Numbered from the stretch's first letter, positions 16,684-25,217 are shown. The stretch is 64,000 nucleotides of DNA from DSQK01 sp964550175 (GCA_964550175.1 CAZJXP010000001.1:744001-808000), one strand, 5' to 3'. Translations and numbers: made by a program. Notes: a model not told the origin generated them from the letters alone.

Positions 16684-18465
16684 ATGCGCTACGCAGAATT
16701 AGCCGAAGTCTACGAGAAGCTGACTTCGACGACGAAACGTCTCGAGAAAACGCATATCCTTTCGGAATTCATGAAGCGCATTCCGGAAACTGATTTTGAC
16801 CATGTGCTGCTCTTGGTGCAAGGACGCATCTTTCCGGCATGGGACCAGCGCGACATCGGCATGGCGAACCAATTGGTGTTGAAGGCGATGAATCTTGCAA
16901 CCGGCGTCGATTTGGTAACTATTGAGAAACGTTTCAAAAAAACCGGCGATCTCGGGCTGACGACGTTCGAGCTGATGAAAACAAAGACACAAGCGACCTT
17001 GTTCAGCCAATCATTATCCACCAAAAAAGTGTTTGACAATCTTAGAAAGCTTGCGACACTTGAGGGGGCGGGAATGGTTCAGGCGAAGACGCAGCTCGTG
17101 GCTGAATTATTGACGAGCGCGACCCCGATTGAAGCACAATATCTTGTCAGAACCGTGCTGCAGGACCTCAGGATCGGGCTGGGCGAAGGAACGATGCGCG
17201 ACGCCATCGTCTGGGCGTTCTTCCTCAAGGACACGGGCTGCCATTATGATGAAGCGAAGAAAACGCTCGTCATCCCGGAAAACCGTGAGAAATACGCTTC
17301 ATACGTTGCTGCCGTTCAGGACGCCATCAATCTCACAAATGACTTTTCTTCGGTAGCTCGAACTGCGAAGAAGAAAGGATTAGCGGGACTGAAAAACATT
17401 GAATTGAATTCCGAAACTCCGATTAAAGTCATGTTGTATCCTAAAGCGAAAGGAATTGAGGACGCGTTCGAGATCGTAGGCTCGCCGGCCGCGTTCGAGT
17501 ACAAGTACGACGGATTCAGGATCCAAATCCACAAGAAAGGCAAAAATGTCATGCTTTTCACGCGCAGCTTGGAAAATGTCACGGCGCAATTTCCCGAAGT
17601 CGTGAAGCTCGTGCTTGACAAAGTCAAGGGAGATGAATTTATCCTCGATGGCGAGGCCGTTGGGTTCGACAAGGCCACGAGCAAATACGTCCCGTTCCAA
17701 AGCATCAGCCAGCGCATAAAAAGAAAATATGACATCGCTGCGCTCGCGGCAAAGATTCCGGTTGAAGTGAATTTGTTTGACGTCATCTCGTACGAAGGGA
17801 AGGATTTGCTCTTGACGCCGTTTCACGAGCGTCGAGTATTACTGAAATCATTAGTTGCGAAGCCTGAGATTCATAAGTTGAAATTGGCGGAGCAGATCAT
17901 CACGGACTCGGTCAAAGAAGCCGAGAAATTCTACAAGCAAAGCCTCGCGACGGGGAATGAAGGAATCATGGTCAAGTCATTGTCGGGACAGTACATCCCC
18001 GGCGCGCGCGTCGGGCAGGGCGTGAAGGTCAAGCCAGTCATGGACACGCTCGAAGTCGCGGTTGTCGGCGCCGAATGGGGGGAAGGGAAGCGCGGCAAAT
18101 GGCTGGCGACATTCGTCATCGCCGTGCGTGACGCCGATACCGGCGAACTGATGGAAATCGGACGCGTCGGCACCGGATTCAAGGAAAAAGAGGAAGAAGC
18201 GGTCGACGGCGGAGTTACGTTCCAGAAGATGACGGATTTGCTGAAACCATTAGTTGACGGAACTGACGGTCGCGTCGTTTCGGTGCGGCCGAAAATCGTC
18301 ATCGAAGTCAATTATGAGGAAATTCAGGCGAGCCCGACGTACTCTTCAGGCTATGCGTTGCGGTTTCCGCGATTCGTGAAATTGCGAGAGGATAGAGGAC
18401 CTGACGACGTTTCCACGCTCGCGGACGTCGAACAGCTTTATTCCGGCCAGCGCGGAAGAAATTAA
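16684..18465 (+). CDS. lig: ATP-dependent DNA ligase
   Basis: A 593-residue archaeal ligase that seals nicks in replication and repair. The adenylated lysine lies in YKYDGFR (Lys274). Motif III is LDGEAVGFD, motif IV EGIMVKS, and motif V GVKVKPVMDT. The N-terminal DNA-binding domain (residues 1-220) and the C-terminal OB fold are present, ending in the usual FPRFVKLREDR. The ATG at 16684 fits the TATA box for a leaderless message. Length is normal. Confidence 0.96.
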   Translation: MRYAELAEVYEKLTSTTKRLEKTHILSEFMKRIPETDFDHVLLLVQGRIFPAWDQRDIGMANQLVLKAMNLATGVDLVTIEKRFKKTGDLGLTTFELMKTKTQATLFSQSLSTKKVFDNLRKLATLEGAGMVQAKTQLVAELLTSATPIEAQYLVRTVLQDLRIGLGEGTMRDAIVWAFFLKDTGCHYDEAKKTLVIPENREKYASYVAAVQDAINLTNDFSSVARTAKKKGLAGLKNIELNSETPIKVMLYPKAKGIEDAFEIVGSPAAFEYKYDGFRIQIHKKGKNVMLFTRSLENVTAQFPEVVKLVLDKVKGDEFILDGEAVGFDKATSKYVPFQSISQRIKRKYDIAALAAKIPVEVNLFDVISYEGKDLLLTPFHERRVLLKSLVAKPEIHKLKLAEQIITDSVKEAEKFYKQSLATGNEGIMVKSLSGQYIPGARVGQGVKVKPVMDTLEVAVVGAEWGEGKRGKWLATFVIAVRDADTGELMEIGRVGTGFKEKEEEAVDGGVTFQKMTDLLKPLVDGTDGRVVSVRPKIVIEVNYEEIQASPTYSSGYALRFPRFVKLREDRGPDDVSTLADVEQLYSGQRGRN

Positions 18466-18515
18466 GTGTTGCGTTGGCTTTCCCCGGCCGTTATTGTCAT
18501 GCCGTTTCGTACGTT

Positions 18516-18562
18516 AACGACGACTCAAAATCTGCCGGCGCGAGTCAACGTGTGGGGTAGGC
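18516..18562 (+). repeat. Dispersed intergenic element, copy D (uninterrupted core)
   Basis: The core reads CGACTCAAAATCTGCCGG without interruption, followed by a CGAG-CAACGTG-GGGG-like segment. It shares TAACGACGACTCAAA with copy A, which makes it the empty-site counterpart. The rest of the ligase-tRNA gap (18466-18605) shows nothing else recognisable. Confidence 0.65.
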
Positions 18563-18605
18563 TTGCGTTGAAATGCATTCGTGCAGCGTCATTCTTTCCA
18601 TAAGG

Positions 18606-18614
18606 TATATAAAG
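18606..18614 (+). promoter_or_regulatory. TATA box of tRNA-Arg
   Basis: TATATAAAG lies 31-39 nt before the tRNA 5' end, giving a short 5' leader to be cut by RNase P. Confidence 0.7.
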
Positions 18615-18644
18615 CGACCCCGAGCTTTTCAGACGTATTACCTT

Positions 18645-18718
18645 GCTCCCGTAGTATAGCTTGGATAGTACGCGGCCCTGCGGAGGCCGCAGCCGGGGTT
18701 CAAATCCCCGCGGGGGCG
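18645..18718 (+). tRNA. tRNA-Arg (anticodon GCG)
   Basis: A 74-nt cloverleaf. The acceptor GCTCCCG pairs with CGGGGGC (one G-T pair) and discriminator G follows. The anticodon stem-loop is CGGCC-CTGCGGA-GGCCG (anticodon GCG), and the T-arm is CGGGG-TTCAAAT-CCCCG. CCA is not encoded. Confidence 0.93.
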
Positions 18719-18795
18719 TCTTACTTCATTTGTAGTCACTTCGTAGTGGTTAATAATAGAAAGATTTATAAAGGGGAACTTGGGTTATTGACGGT

Positions 18796-20130
18796 ATGAC
18801 CGAATCTGAGCACCGCATCGACGCGACGTCGAAAGACTCCCAGCACGGCGTAGATGCCCGACTCGAGAATGAGATTCGAAAGCACGCGCTCAACGCGCTT
18901 CTCTACATCAACCAGCGCGCGAGCCTAACGACCGAAACCATTGATGGAAAGACCGTTGAACTCAGCCCGCTTGAATCGGCTTGCAGAGCTATTGCCTTGT
19001 CCGTTTCTGATGTGTTCTCCCATACCAAAAATTCGGAGGGCACCATCGATTGCGCCGTGAGCATTGCGCCGAAATCCGATCCGAAGCAAGCGCGCGTCTA
19101 CGCGATCAAGGAATCGGACGACGAACATTGGAAAGACCTCAACGGCGTGCACCATCGACAGGGAGCATCCAACTTCGCAACCTACGAGATTCCCCTCGGC
19201 GCGGACGCGACGAACACCGCGCTGATTTACATCTGCGCACCGCTGAGCCAAGTTGACGATTATGTCCAATTCCGATTCTTGCAGGAAATAAAGCCCCATT
19301 TAGCGACGACCTTGAAGGTGGCGAACGGCCGCACCAAGGAACTTGACGCTAACCGAAACTTGACGAAGAAATTCGTGCGCAGCCATCTCGGCAAGAACTA
19401 TGAGCTCGCCGAAATTTCAATCCTTCCGCCGTATTTCAAGAAAAGCTCGGGGTTGCAGCTGTTGGGAAAAGTCATCCAGAAGATGCACAAGTCAAACGAA
19501 CCGTTGAGCGTCATGATACTTGACTTCGACAATTTCCATGATTATAACGGTGCCTATGGCCACGGTCAAGGAGATGTTGCGCTCACACATCTGGGACGGG
19601 AAATCTACAAAAATATCGATCATACCCATCCGCACGACATCAAAAGCATCTACGATTATTTGCTCGCCTCTTCGTGCCCGGGCGACTCGGCAAACCACGA
19701 GCCCGACGCGGAAAAGCACTTTAAAGCGTGCGAAGAATGGAAGAACCAAATTGTCGAGAACCTCGCGCACAAGACTCCAGGCGACTTCCTCATCAGATAC
19801 GGCGGCGAAGAGCTCGTCGCGGTTCTTGTCGGAGCAACTCCTCAACAGGCAGAAAGCGCGGCCAAGCGAGTGCAGCAGCACATCAACGACTTAGTGATTC
19901 CCGCGCCGATGAACAGCAAAGCCCAGAGGCTCTACGGCCCGAAGCAGCTGCCCGTCAGCAAAGTCACCGTTTCCATCGGGGTCAGCGGCATGCTGCCCGA
20001 TTCGATGATATCAGGTAAAGAGCTCATTGAAGAGGCGGACGGCGCGCTGTACGCGGCGAAAGACGCGGGCAGAAACCGCGTCATGCTGTACGATCCTGCG
20101 ACGATGAAACCGCACGTTACCCAAGAGTAA
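18796..20130 (+). CDS. GGDEF-domain protein, likely diguanylate cyclase
   Basis: A 444-residue protein. Residues about 25-190 form a GAF-like sensor domain, followed by a helical linker and a GGDEF domain (about 215-440). Catalytic features are in place: metal-binding Asp243 and Asp245 in LDFDNF, the substrate loop NGAYGHGQGD, the signature GGEEL at 336-340, and the later VTVSIGVSG and ALYAAKDAGRNRV. An insertion of about 40 residues lies between the D-F-D and GGEEL elements. If active it makes c-di-GMP or a related dinucleotide. No membrane segment. TATA (TTTATAAAGG, 18765) and the flanking genes are archaeal, so it is not contamination. The next gene is a degenerate relative. Confidence 0.85.
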   Translation: MTESEHRIDATSKDSQHGVDARLENEIRKHALNALLYINQRASLTTETIDGKTVELSPLESACRAIALSVSDVFSHTKNSEGTIDCAVSIAPKSDPKQARVYAIKESDDEHWKDLNGVHHRQGASNFATYEIPLGADATNTALIYICAPLSQVDDYVQFRFLQEIKPHLATTLKVANGRTKELDANRNLTKKFVRSHLGKNYELAEISILPPYFKKSSGLQLLGKVIQKMHKSNEPLSVMILDFDNFHDYNGAYGHGQGDVALTHLGREIYKNIDHTHPHDIKSIYDYLLASSCPGDSANHEPDAEKHFKACEEWKNQIVENLAHKTPGDFLIRYGGEELVAVLVGATPQQAESAAKRVQQHINDLVIPAPMNSKAQRLYGPKQLPVSKVTVSIGVSGMLPDSMISGKELIEEADGALYAAKDAGRNRVMLYDPATMKPHVTQE

Positions 20131-20146
20131 CCTTTTAATAGTAGTA

Positions 20147-20169
20147 ATTTAAAAAGCTCCCAGGAGCTT
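20147..20169 (+). promoter_or_regulatory. TATA box with overlapping palindromic operator
   Basis: ATTTAAAA (20147-20154) is the TATA box of the degenerate GGDEF gene. It abuts the perfect palindrome AAGCTCC-CA-GGAGCTT (20154-20169), which lies between TATA and the expected start (about 20176). A protein bound there would block initiation. A GGGGTGG ribosome-binding-like tract follows at 20176. Confidence 0.55.
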
Positions 20170-20191
20170 CAGGAAGGGGTGGAGATGAACA

Positions 20192-20749
20192 ATGAAAACA
20201 TACTCCGAACTCAAAGAAGACAGCCTGCCCACGATTAAAGAGTACACTCCTGAATTGCTGGTTTCTCGCATTCAGGACGCCGTTGCTTCGCATCCTGAAC
20301 AGCCTCGTTTGGCAATGCTGGCGGACATCGACGCCTTCAAGTGCTATTTCGACGAATACGGCCCTGAACAGCGACTTATCGTGCTCGGCAACGTCAATGA
20401 CTATTTCAGTCATTTGAAGAAAAAACACGAAATTTCATTAATTGACCGCATGAAGATCGACCAATTTTTCCTGCTCGCGCCGATGAAAGACGGGCTGGCA
20501 GAGCGAATCCGACAGGACATCGACCAAATGCGCTTTCCGAAGCACGATCTGAACTCGACAGAGGTCCCGCTTGAGGACGGAAGAACAATATCGCCGAACC
20601 ACGTGACGGTCCACATCGGCCAGATCGGATTCATCCCGAACCAGTCGCTCGACTACAGAACGATGCTCTTCCGATTACATGAGCTCACGCGTGGCATCGG
20701 CGCGGACAAGACGCTTAGAAAAGACTGGAACGAGTATTCAGTGCTTTAA
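20192..20749 (+). CDS. Degenerate GGDEF-like protein
   Basis: A 185-residue protein with the outline of a GGDEF fold but without catalytic residues. ADIDAFKCYFDEYGPEQRL parallels the DxDxFK...N..YGH..GD segment, MKIDQFFLLAP stands where RxGGDEFxxxLP would be, and VTVHIGQIGF matches VTVSIGVA. The usual ALYxAKxxGRNRV end is changed to HELTRGIGADKTLRKDW. It most likely binds a nucleotide or partners the cyclase encoded 62 bp upstream. It has its own promoter and a palindromic operator. The assignment is by pattern and is moderately sure. Confidence 0.6.
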   Translation: MKTYSELKEDSLPTIKEYTPELLVSRIQDAVASHPEQPRLAMLADIDAFKCYFDEYGPEQRLIVLGNVNDYFSHLKKKHEISLIDRMKIDQFFLLAPMKDGLAERIRQDIDQMRFPKHDLNSTEVPLEDGRTISPNHVTVHIGQIGFIPNQSLDYRTMLFRLHELTRGIGADKTLRKDWNEYSVL

Positions 20750-22254
20750 TTGTGCTCTCCCGTCTGCTTCTTCACGTTTAACGCGACGGCTTTTCCGAGA
20801 ATGTCGGTGAGCTTTTCAATGGATGCTTTTCTGACGTCGCCCAAATCCTTGATGCCTGATTTGAACATTGTCCTTGCGCGGATGCGACCGATGCCTTCGA
20901 GCTTCAAAAGCGGCAACAATTCTTCCTTCGCGCCGTACTTCAATCTTGTTCGCGCGCGGTTTATCTCTTTGATAATGGGGTTGAGGCCGAGGATGTTCGC
21001 CAGTTCCTTCATGCCGTACAGCAGCCAGTCCGCGTTGTCCTTCTTGACGTGCAGCTCGCCGGGACGCACATTGAACTGATCCAGGAGCGCCTGCTCGTCA
21101 TCCTCCTCCATCCAGGCATTGAGCATCATCGTCGTCTTCACGGCGTTGAGGTAATCGTCGTATTCGGCCTCGAACGCGCTCGGCTCGTCGACAAGCAGTT
21201 CAGGCTGCCATTCGACTAACTTAGCCTGCACTGGAGCGTAGTCTTTCGTTCCCACGTTGAGCAACGGCCGCATCTCGAGCGTCGTGCACAACGTATGGAT
21301 GAACGCAATCACATTCGTTGTTTTAGCCTTGATTGCCTTTCTCAATGCGGTTACGAGCTCGTGCGCGGTCAACGGGTCGAGATACAGTTCAGCGACGCGC
21401 TTACCCAACACGGTTGCGTTGAACGCGACGTCTTTTTCCAGCTCGTCCGCCGAGACGAAATCGTCTGCTTTCTTTGACGGCAGGATGAATTCCCATTCTT
21501 CCAGCATCGCGAGCATGCGGTCAATGATGTGCTCGAGCTTTTCTAAATCTTTGAATTGGAATGCCCAGAACGTCTTGCTGAAGAACGTCATCAATTCTTT
21601 TCTTGTATGCACGAATCGTGACGCGATGAGCGAGAGAATGTAGGTTCTTAACACGGGCTCGACCGCGAGCTTCGAGTAGATGTCTTCCGGCACGCCGTTG
21701 ATGTAGCGCACGGTAAGCTCGTCCTTGTCGAATTGCGAGCTCGCGACGCAGATGGCCTCGCCGACATTTTCGAACTTCGGACGGCCGGCGCGGCCAGCAA
21801 TCTGCAGATATTCCAGCACGGGAATGAACCCCATCCCGCGCTGGCTGTAGCGTTTCAGGTCTCGGATGATGCAGCGAAACGCCGGAAGGTCGACGCCCAT
21901 TGCCAACGTCGGCGTGCATGCGATGAAGCTTATCGTCCCGTTGCGGAAGTTGTCCTCGATGAGCGTCTTTTGCGTGCCATGCAAGCCTGCGTGGTGGAAC
22001 GCGACGCCTTGTTCGACGCAACGGGCGAGGCGCTCGCATTGGACTGTTGGTCGAGGGAGAGCGTGGAGCAATTTTTCCGAAAGCTCTTTCAGCGCGGGTG
22101 AGGAATGCTTGATTTTTTTCCCGATGTCCTCAGCGACCTTTTCGGCGCTGCGCTTGGCGTTGACGAACACCAATGCCTGCTTCTTTTTTTCCAGCGTGTC
22201 GAGACAGAGATTGATGACACCATCAGACGTCTTTTCAGGGATTTTAACTAACAT
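20746..22254 (-). CDS. C-terminal half of a Hel308/Ski2-type helicase
   Basis: A 502-residue protein that starts where the second RecA domain begins (KKKQALVFVNAKRSAEKVA) and contains motifs IV to VI (VAFHHAGL, ACTPTLAMGVDLPA, QIAGRAGRP), the winged-helix and ratchet domains, and a helix-hairpin-helix end (LKLEGIGRIRARTMFKSGI). Walker A, DExH and the whole first RecA domain (about 200 residues of a normal 700) are absent, and nothing in the adjacent 400 bp encodes them. A TATA-like box (about 22275-22282) and ATG at 22254 show that it is expressed as a separate unit. It is either a split helicase needing a partner encoded elsewhere or a truncated gene. It converges on the degenerate GGDEF gene with a 4-bp overlap. 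Confidence 0.85.
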   Translation of the reverse strand: MLVKIPEKTSDGVINLCLDTLEKKKQALVFVNAKRSAEKVAEDIGKKIKHSSPALKELSEKLLHALPRPTVQCERLARCVEQGVAFHHAGLHGTQKTLIEDNFRNGTISFIACTPTLAMGVDLPAFRCIIRDLKRYSQRGMGFIPVLEYLQIAGRAGRPKFENVGEAICVASSQFDKDELTVRYINGVPEDIYSKLAVEPVLRTYILSLIASRFVHTRKELMTFFSKTFWAFQFKDLEKLEHIIDRMLAMLEEWEFILPSKKADDFVSADELEKDVAFNATVLGKRVAELYLDPLTAHELVTALRKAIKAKTTNVIAFIHTLCTTLEMRPLLNVGTKDYAPVQAKLVEWQPELLVDEPSAFEAEYDDYLNAVKTTMMLNAWMEEDDEQALLDQFNVRPGELHVKKDNADWLLYGMKELANILGLNPIIKEINRARTRLKYGAKEELLPLLKLEGIGRIRARTMFKSGIKDLGDVRKASIEKLTDILGKAVALNVKKQTGEHN

Positions 22255-22307
22255 AATGAAATAAGAAAAGAAGAGATATAAGAATTATGCCCAATTTGGG
22301 AGGGTAA

Positions 22308-22709
22308 TCATGCGCAGCTTTTGGTGCAGTCGCGCTTGCATTCGCTTCGGAAGACGATTTCGCATTCTTTCGTGGCTTCCGTGTTGCACGAGGCTTTGCA
22401 GCCTTCCGGTCGAAGGAAGGTTCCGCAGTTCTCCACGCAATCATAATAGTTCGTGCCTTGGCCGCAGACTTTGTTTGAGTTCATTGCGCAGGCATCGGTG
22501 CAGTCAGGAACGCACGTTTCAGAGGTGATTGGGGTTTCAGAAGCCGACGGAGTTGTGGGCGTTGGAGTCGTGACTAGGGGGGTTTCTGGCGCGGGAGCAG
22601 TCGGAGTCTCAGGGGGAACCGTCATCGGCGTTTCGACAACGGGCGGAGTTGTTGGCTGGCAGGCTGCCAAAATAATTGAAAGCAGTCCGACAATCAGGAT
22701 TTTTTTCAT
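22308..22709 (-). CDS. Cys-rich lipoprotein
   Basis: A 133-residue exported lipoprotein: signal and lipobox LLSIILAACQ, then a long Pro/Thr/Glu linker (about residues 18-62), then a C-terminal domain with twelve or so Cys (CVPDCTDAC, CVENCGTF, CKASCNTEATKEC, CKRDCTKSC) that must form disulfides or bind metal. It resembles the C-terminal part of the lipoprotein encoded just upstream, so the two are paralogous and form an operon. Function unknown. A GAGGTGA ribosome-binding site precedes the ATG. Confidence 0.75.
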   Translation of the reverse strand: MKKILIVGLLSIILAACQPTTPPVVETPMTVPPETPTAPAPETPLVTTPTPTTPSASETPITSETCVPDCTDACAMNSNKVCGQGTNYYDCVENCGTFLRPEGCKASCNTEATKECEIVFRSECKRDCTKSCA

Positions 22710-22718
22710 ACATTCACC

Positions 22719-23636
22719 TCAACAGGTCACGGCGCAGGCGGCTTTACAGGCCACCAAATCATCGCTGCACGTTGATGTGCAGCGTGGAACAAGATAGTCT
22801 TGGCATTCATCGATCGTGCCTTCTTGGCAGCCGTCGCGGCAGTATACCGGGTGCATGAACACGTTGCATGCATCTCGGCAGAAGTCCTCATCTTCGGCTT
22901 CGCAGCCCGCGGTCACGGCGTCCTCGCAACCAGCGCCGCAATCATCATCGGCCGTGTCGCAGGCATCGGAGCAATCGTCAATGCAGCTTTCGCGCGAGGT
23001 GTTGAGCTGCAGTACGGTGAACAGTTCGTCAGATGAACGCACAACCGTATCTGCAAGCGTTGTGAACGTGACTGTTCTGTTCATAATTTCGACTCCATCC
23101 CAGACTTCCGCCTTGAGCGACGGCGTGATGTAGGCGCTTTCACCGACAAGCCTGACGGTGCCGGGCAAAATCGTGAGCAGCACGCCCGTCGGGTGCGTTT
23201 CAACGAGCTTCAGCGTTATTGGCAACGTGATTGTGCCATAAGGAATTTCGCCGTCATATTCGACGTTATCTTTCGTCGCTTCGGCATCCAATTTGAATCG
23301 CATCTGCGTGAATTCCTGCGGCGGCATCTGGACATCGATCACCAATTGCGGGTTCTCGTTCGCGACGATGTCCACGCTCACCTTTTCTGAGCTGAGCTTT
23401 TTCCAGCTGTCTTTTGTCTTGTCGTACAGCTCGATTTCGCCAACTTTGAGCTTGAACACGTCAAAGCCTTCAACTGTCCCGGTCGTCGCGACGACGAACT
23501 GCGCGAGCTTTTCTTCGACTTCAACGGGCTCGGGAGTCGTGTTCGTGACGTTCGGAATCACAGGAGATTCAACCGGGACTTTCGAGGAGCAGGCGACTAA
23601 CAAGAATACGATTAACAACAACCACTTTTTTTGCAT
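22719..23636 (-). CDS. Lipoprotein with a DUF4382-like domain and Cys-rich tail
   Basis: A 305-residue lipoprotein: signal peptide and lipobox LLVACSS, Thr/Pro linker, a beta-sandwich domain (about residues 45-195, like DUF4382: VDIVANENPQLVIDVQ, MRFKLDAEA), then a C-terminal domain with about 20 Cys in repeated CxDxCxxxC clusters (CIDDCSDACDTADDDCGAGC). Start at 23636 gives the shortest signal peptide and fits a TATA box near 23657; the ATG at 23645 is an alternative. Co-transcribed with the smaller Cys-rich lipoprotein nine bases downstream. Function unknown. Confidence 0.75.
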   Translation of the reverse strand: MQKKWLLLIVFLLVACSSKVPVESPVIPNVTNTTPEPVEVEEKLAQFVVATTGTVEGFDVFKLKVGEIELYDKTKDSWKKLSSEKVSVDIVANENPQLVIDVQMPPQEFTQMRFKLDAEATKDNVEYDGEIPYGTITLPITLKLVETHPTGVLLTILPGTVRLVGESAYITPSLKAEVWDGVEIMNRTVTFTTLADTVVRSSDELFTVLQLNTSRESCIDDCSDACDTADDDCGAGCEDAVTAGCEAEDEDFCRDACNVFMHPVYCRDGCQEGTIDECQDYLVPRCTSTCSDDLVACKAACAVTC

Positions 23637-23700
23637 AGCATTCAACTTCTCTTTCGTTATTTAAGCTTTATGGGGATGAAGTTGGCTCGATGAAGACTGA

Positions 23701-23773
23701 CGCCCCCCGCCAGAATCGAACTGGCGACCTCGTGGTTAACAGCCACGCGCTCTAACCGCTGAGCTAGGGGGGC
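23701..23773 (-). tRNA. tRNA-Asn (anticodon GTT)
   Basis: A 73-nt cloverleaf. The acceptor GCCCCCC pairs with GGGGGGC and discriminator G follows. The D-arm has GCTCAGCGGTTAGAGC, the anticodon stem-loop is CGTGG-CTGTTAA-CCACG, and the T-arm is GCCAG-TTCGATT-CTGGC. CCA is not encoded. Confidence 0.95.
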
Positions 23774-23860
23774 ACTTGTTCTTGGCTTTCGAGTCGGTTT
23801 AAAAGCTTTTCTTCGTCATTTGAGGAAGTCGCTTTGCTTGTCCCATTCTACCTTTTTACG

Positions 23861-24003
23861 AAGAGGACTCGAAGTCCTCTTGTACATCCGAACCCACTGG
23901 ATTCGGATTGTACCGCCCCGATTGGACGAGTTTAGGCTATGATGCTATTTACTATCGAGCCACTCACTCAAAATCTGCCGGGGCGAAGCCAACGTGCGGG
24001 GAA
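23861..24003. repeat. Dispersed intergenic element, copy B
   Basis: It opens with a perfect 9-bp hairpin AAGAGGACT-CGA-AGTCCTCTT (23861-23881), then TGTACA and the 31-bp block shared with copy A (23881-23911), ending TTGTACC. After about 50 bp comes the uninterrupted core CTCAAAATCTGCCGG (about 23966-23980) with a CCAACGTG-GGGG tail. It fills most of the 300-bp gap between tRNA-Asn and gap; the remainder shows only the gap TATA box near 24052. Confidence 0.75.
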
Positions 24004-24074
24004 GAGCAGGCTAAACTCATCAAGACGCCATTCAGGAATAGTGACGAATCCTTTTATACGCTGTTGAAACTAAA

Positions 24075-25079
24075 ATGAGAATGGTTATCCGCGTGGCAAT
24101 CAATGGTTTTGGAAGAATAGGCAGGCAAGTATTGCAAGCGGGCATCAACGATGCGGCGATCGAATGGGTTGCGGTCAACGATTTGACGGACACGCAGACG
24201 CTCGCGCATCTTCTGAAGTACGATTCCGTGTTCGGCAAATTTCCGGGCACGGTCGAGCATACGGCTGACAGCATCATCATAAACGGCAAAACGATCAAGG
24301 TGTTGGCGGAGAAAGACCCGACAAAGCTGCCGTGGAAATCGCTCAACATCGACGTCGTTGTCGAAAGCACGGGCTTCTTCACGGACAAGGACGGAGCGTC
24401 GCAACACTTGAAAGCGGGCGCTCGCAAGGTCATCATTTCTGCGCCGTGCAAAGGGCCGGACATCACGATTGTTAAGGGCGTTAATGAGCATCTGTACGAC
24501 AAATCAAAGCATCATGTGATAAGCAACGCGAGCTGCACGACGAACTGTTTGGCGCCGATGGTGAAAGTCTTGAACGACAATTTCGGCGTTGAGCGAGGCG
24601 TCATGGTGACGGCGCACAGCTATACCGCGGACCAGCGACTTGTGGATTCGCCGCACAAGGACCTGCGTCGCGCGCGAGCGGCGGCAATCAATATCATTCC
24701 CACGTCAACCGGAGCCGCACAAACCGTGGCTGAGACGATCCCCGAATTGAAAGGAAAGTTGACCGGCATGGCCTGGCGCGTTCCCACGCCGGACGGAAGC
24801 ATCGTGCAGTTCTCGTGCACGATCAAAAAACCCGCAACGGTCGAGAAAATCAACTGGCTGTTCTCCGAAGTCGCGAAATACCACTTGAAGAACATCGTCG
24901 AATATTCTGATGAACCGCTCGTGAGCAGAGATATTCTGAAGAACCCGAACAGCTGCGTCTTCGACTCGCAGAGCACGCTGGTTATTGATGGTATTTTTGT
25001 CAGCATTTCTGGCTGGTACGACAACGAATGGGGCTATTCCTGTCGCATGATCGACGTCATCAAGCTCGTGATGAAATGA
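24075..25079 (+). CDS. gap: Glyceraldehyde-3-phosphate dehydrogenase, bacterial type
   Basis: A 334-residue phosphorylating GAPDH of the class I (bacterial/eukaryotic) kind. The NAD-binding N-terminus is VAINGFGRIGRQVLQAG, the catalytic motif SNASCTTNCLAP (Cys154), then TAHSYTADQRLVD and the C-terminal WYDNEWGYSCRMID. Archaeal class II GAPDH has none of these. It converts glyceraldehyde 3-phosphate to 1,3-bisphosphoglycerate. TATA at 24052-24059 would also allow a start at the ATG at 24081. It forms a unit with the mini zinc protein and pgk downstream. Confidence 0.95.
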   Translation: MRMVIRVAINGFGRIGRQVLQAGINDAAIEWVAVNDLTDTQTLAHLLKYDSVFGKFPGTVEHTADSIIINGKTIKVLAEKDPTKLPWKSLNIDVVVESTGFFTDKDGASQHLKAGARKVIISAPCKGPDITIVKGVNEHLYDKSKHHVISNASCTTNCLAPMVKVLNDNFGVERGVMVTAHSYTADQRLVDSPHKDLRRARAAAINIIPTSTGAAQTVAETIPELKGKLTGMAWRVPTPDGSIVQFSCTIKKPATVEKINWLFSEVAKYHLKNIVEYSDEPLVSRDILKNPNSCVFDSQSTLVIDGIFVSISGWYDNEWGYSCRMIDVIKLVMK

Positions 25080-25213
25080 GCAGCGTCGCGTACGTCTGCC
25101 CGAAAGGCCACGAACGGCACCACAAAGCCGGCGTCTGTCACAAGCACAAGATTCCGCTTGAACGACGCTGCGCGCACTGCGACAACAAGCCTGAGCACTG
25201 CATCTGCAACTGA
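25076..25213 (+). CDS. Mini zinc-binding protein between gap and pgk
   Basis: A 45-residue protein with His/Cys-rich sequence: CPKGHERHHK, CHKHK, CAHC and CICN supply two possible zinc sites. It starts within the gap stop codon (ATGA), so it is translationally coupled to gap. No family is recognised. Its position inside a glycolytic unit suggests a role with these enzymes or in sensing zinc, but that is a guess. Confidence 0.65.
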   Translation: MSSVAYVCPKGHERHHKAGVCHKHKIPLERRCAHCDNKPEHCICN

Positions 25214-25217
25214 CTAT

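Noticed and set aside
18796..20749. GGDEF genes as bacterial contamination
   Set aside because: The flanks carry archaeal DNA ligase and Hel308 genes and the promoters have archaeal TATA boxes, with continuous sequence and no change in gene style.
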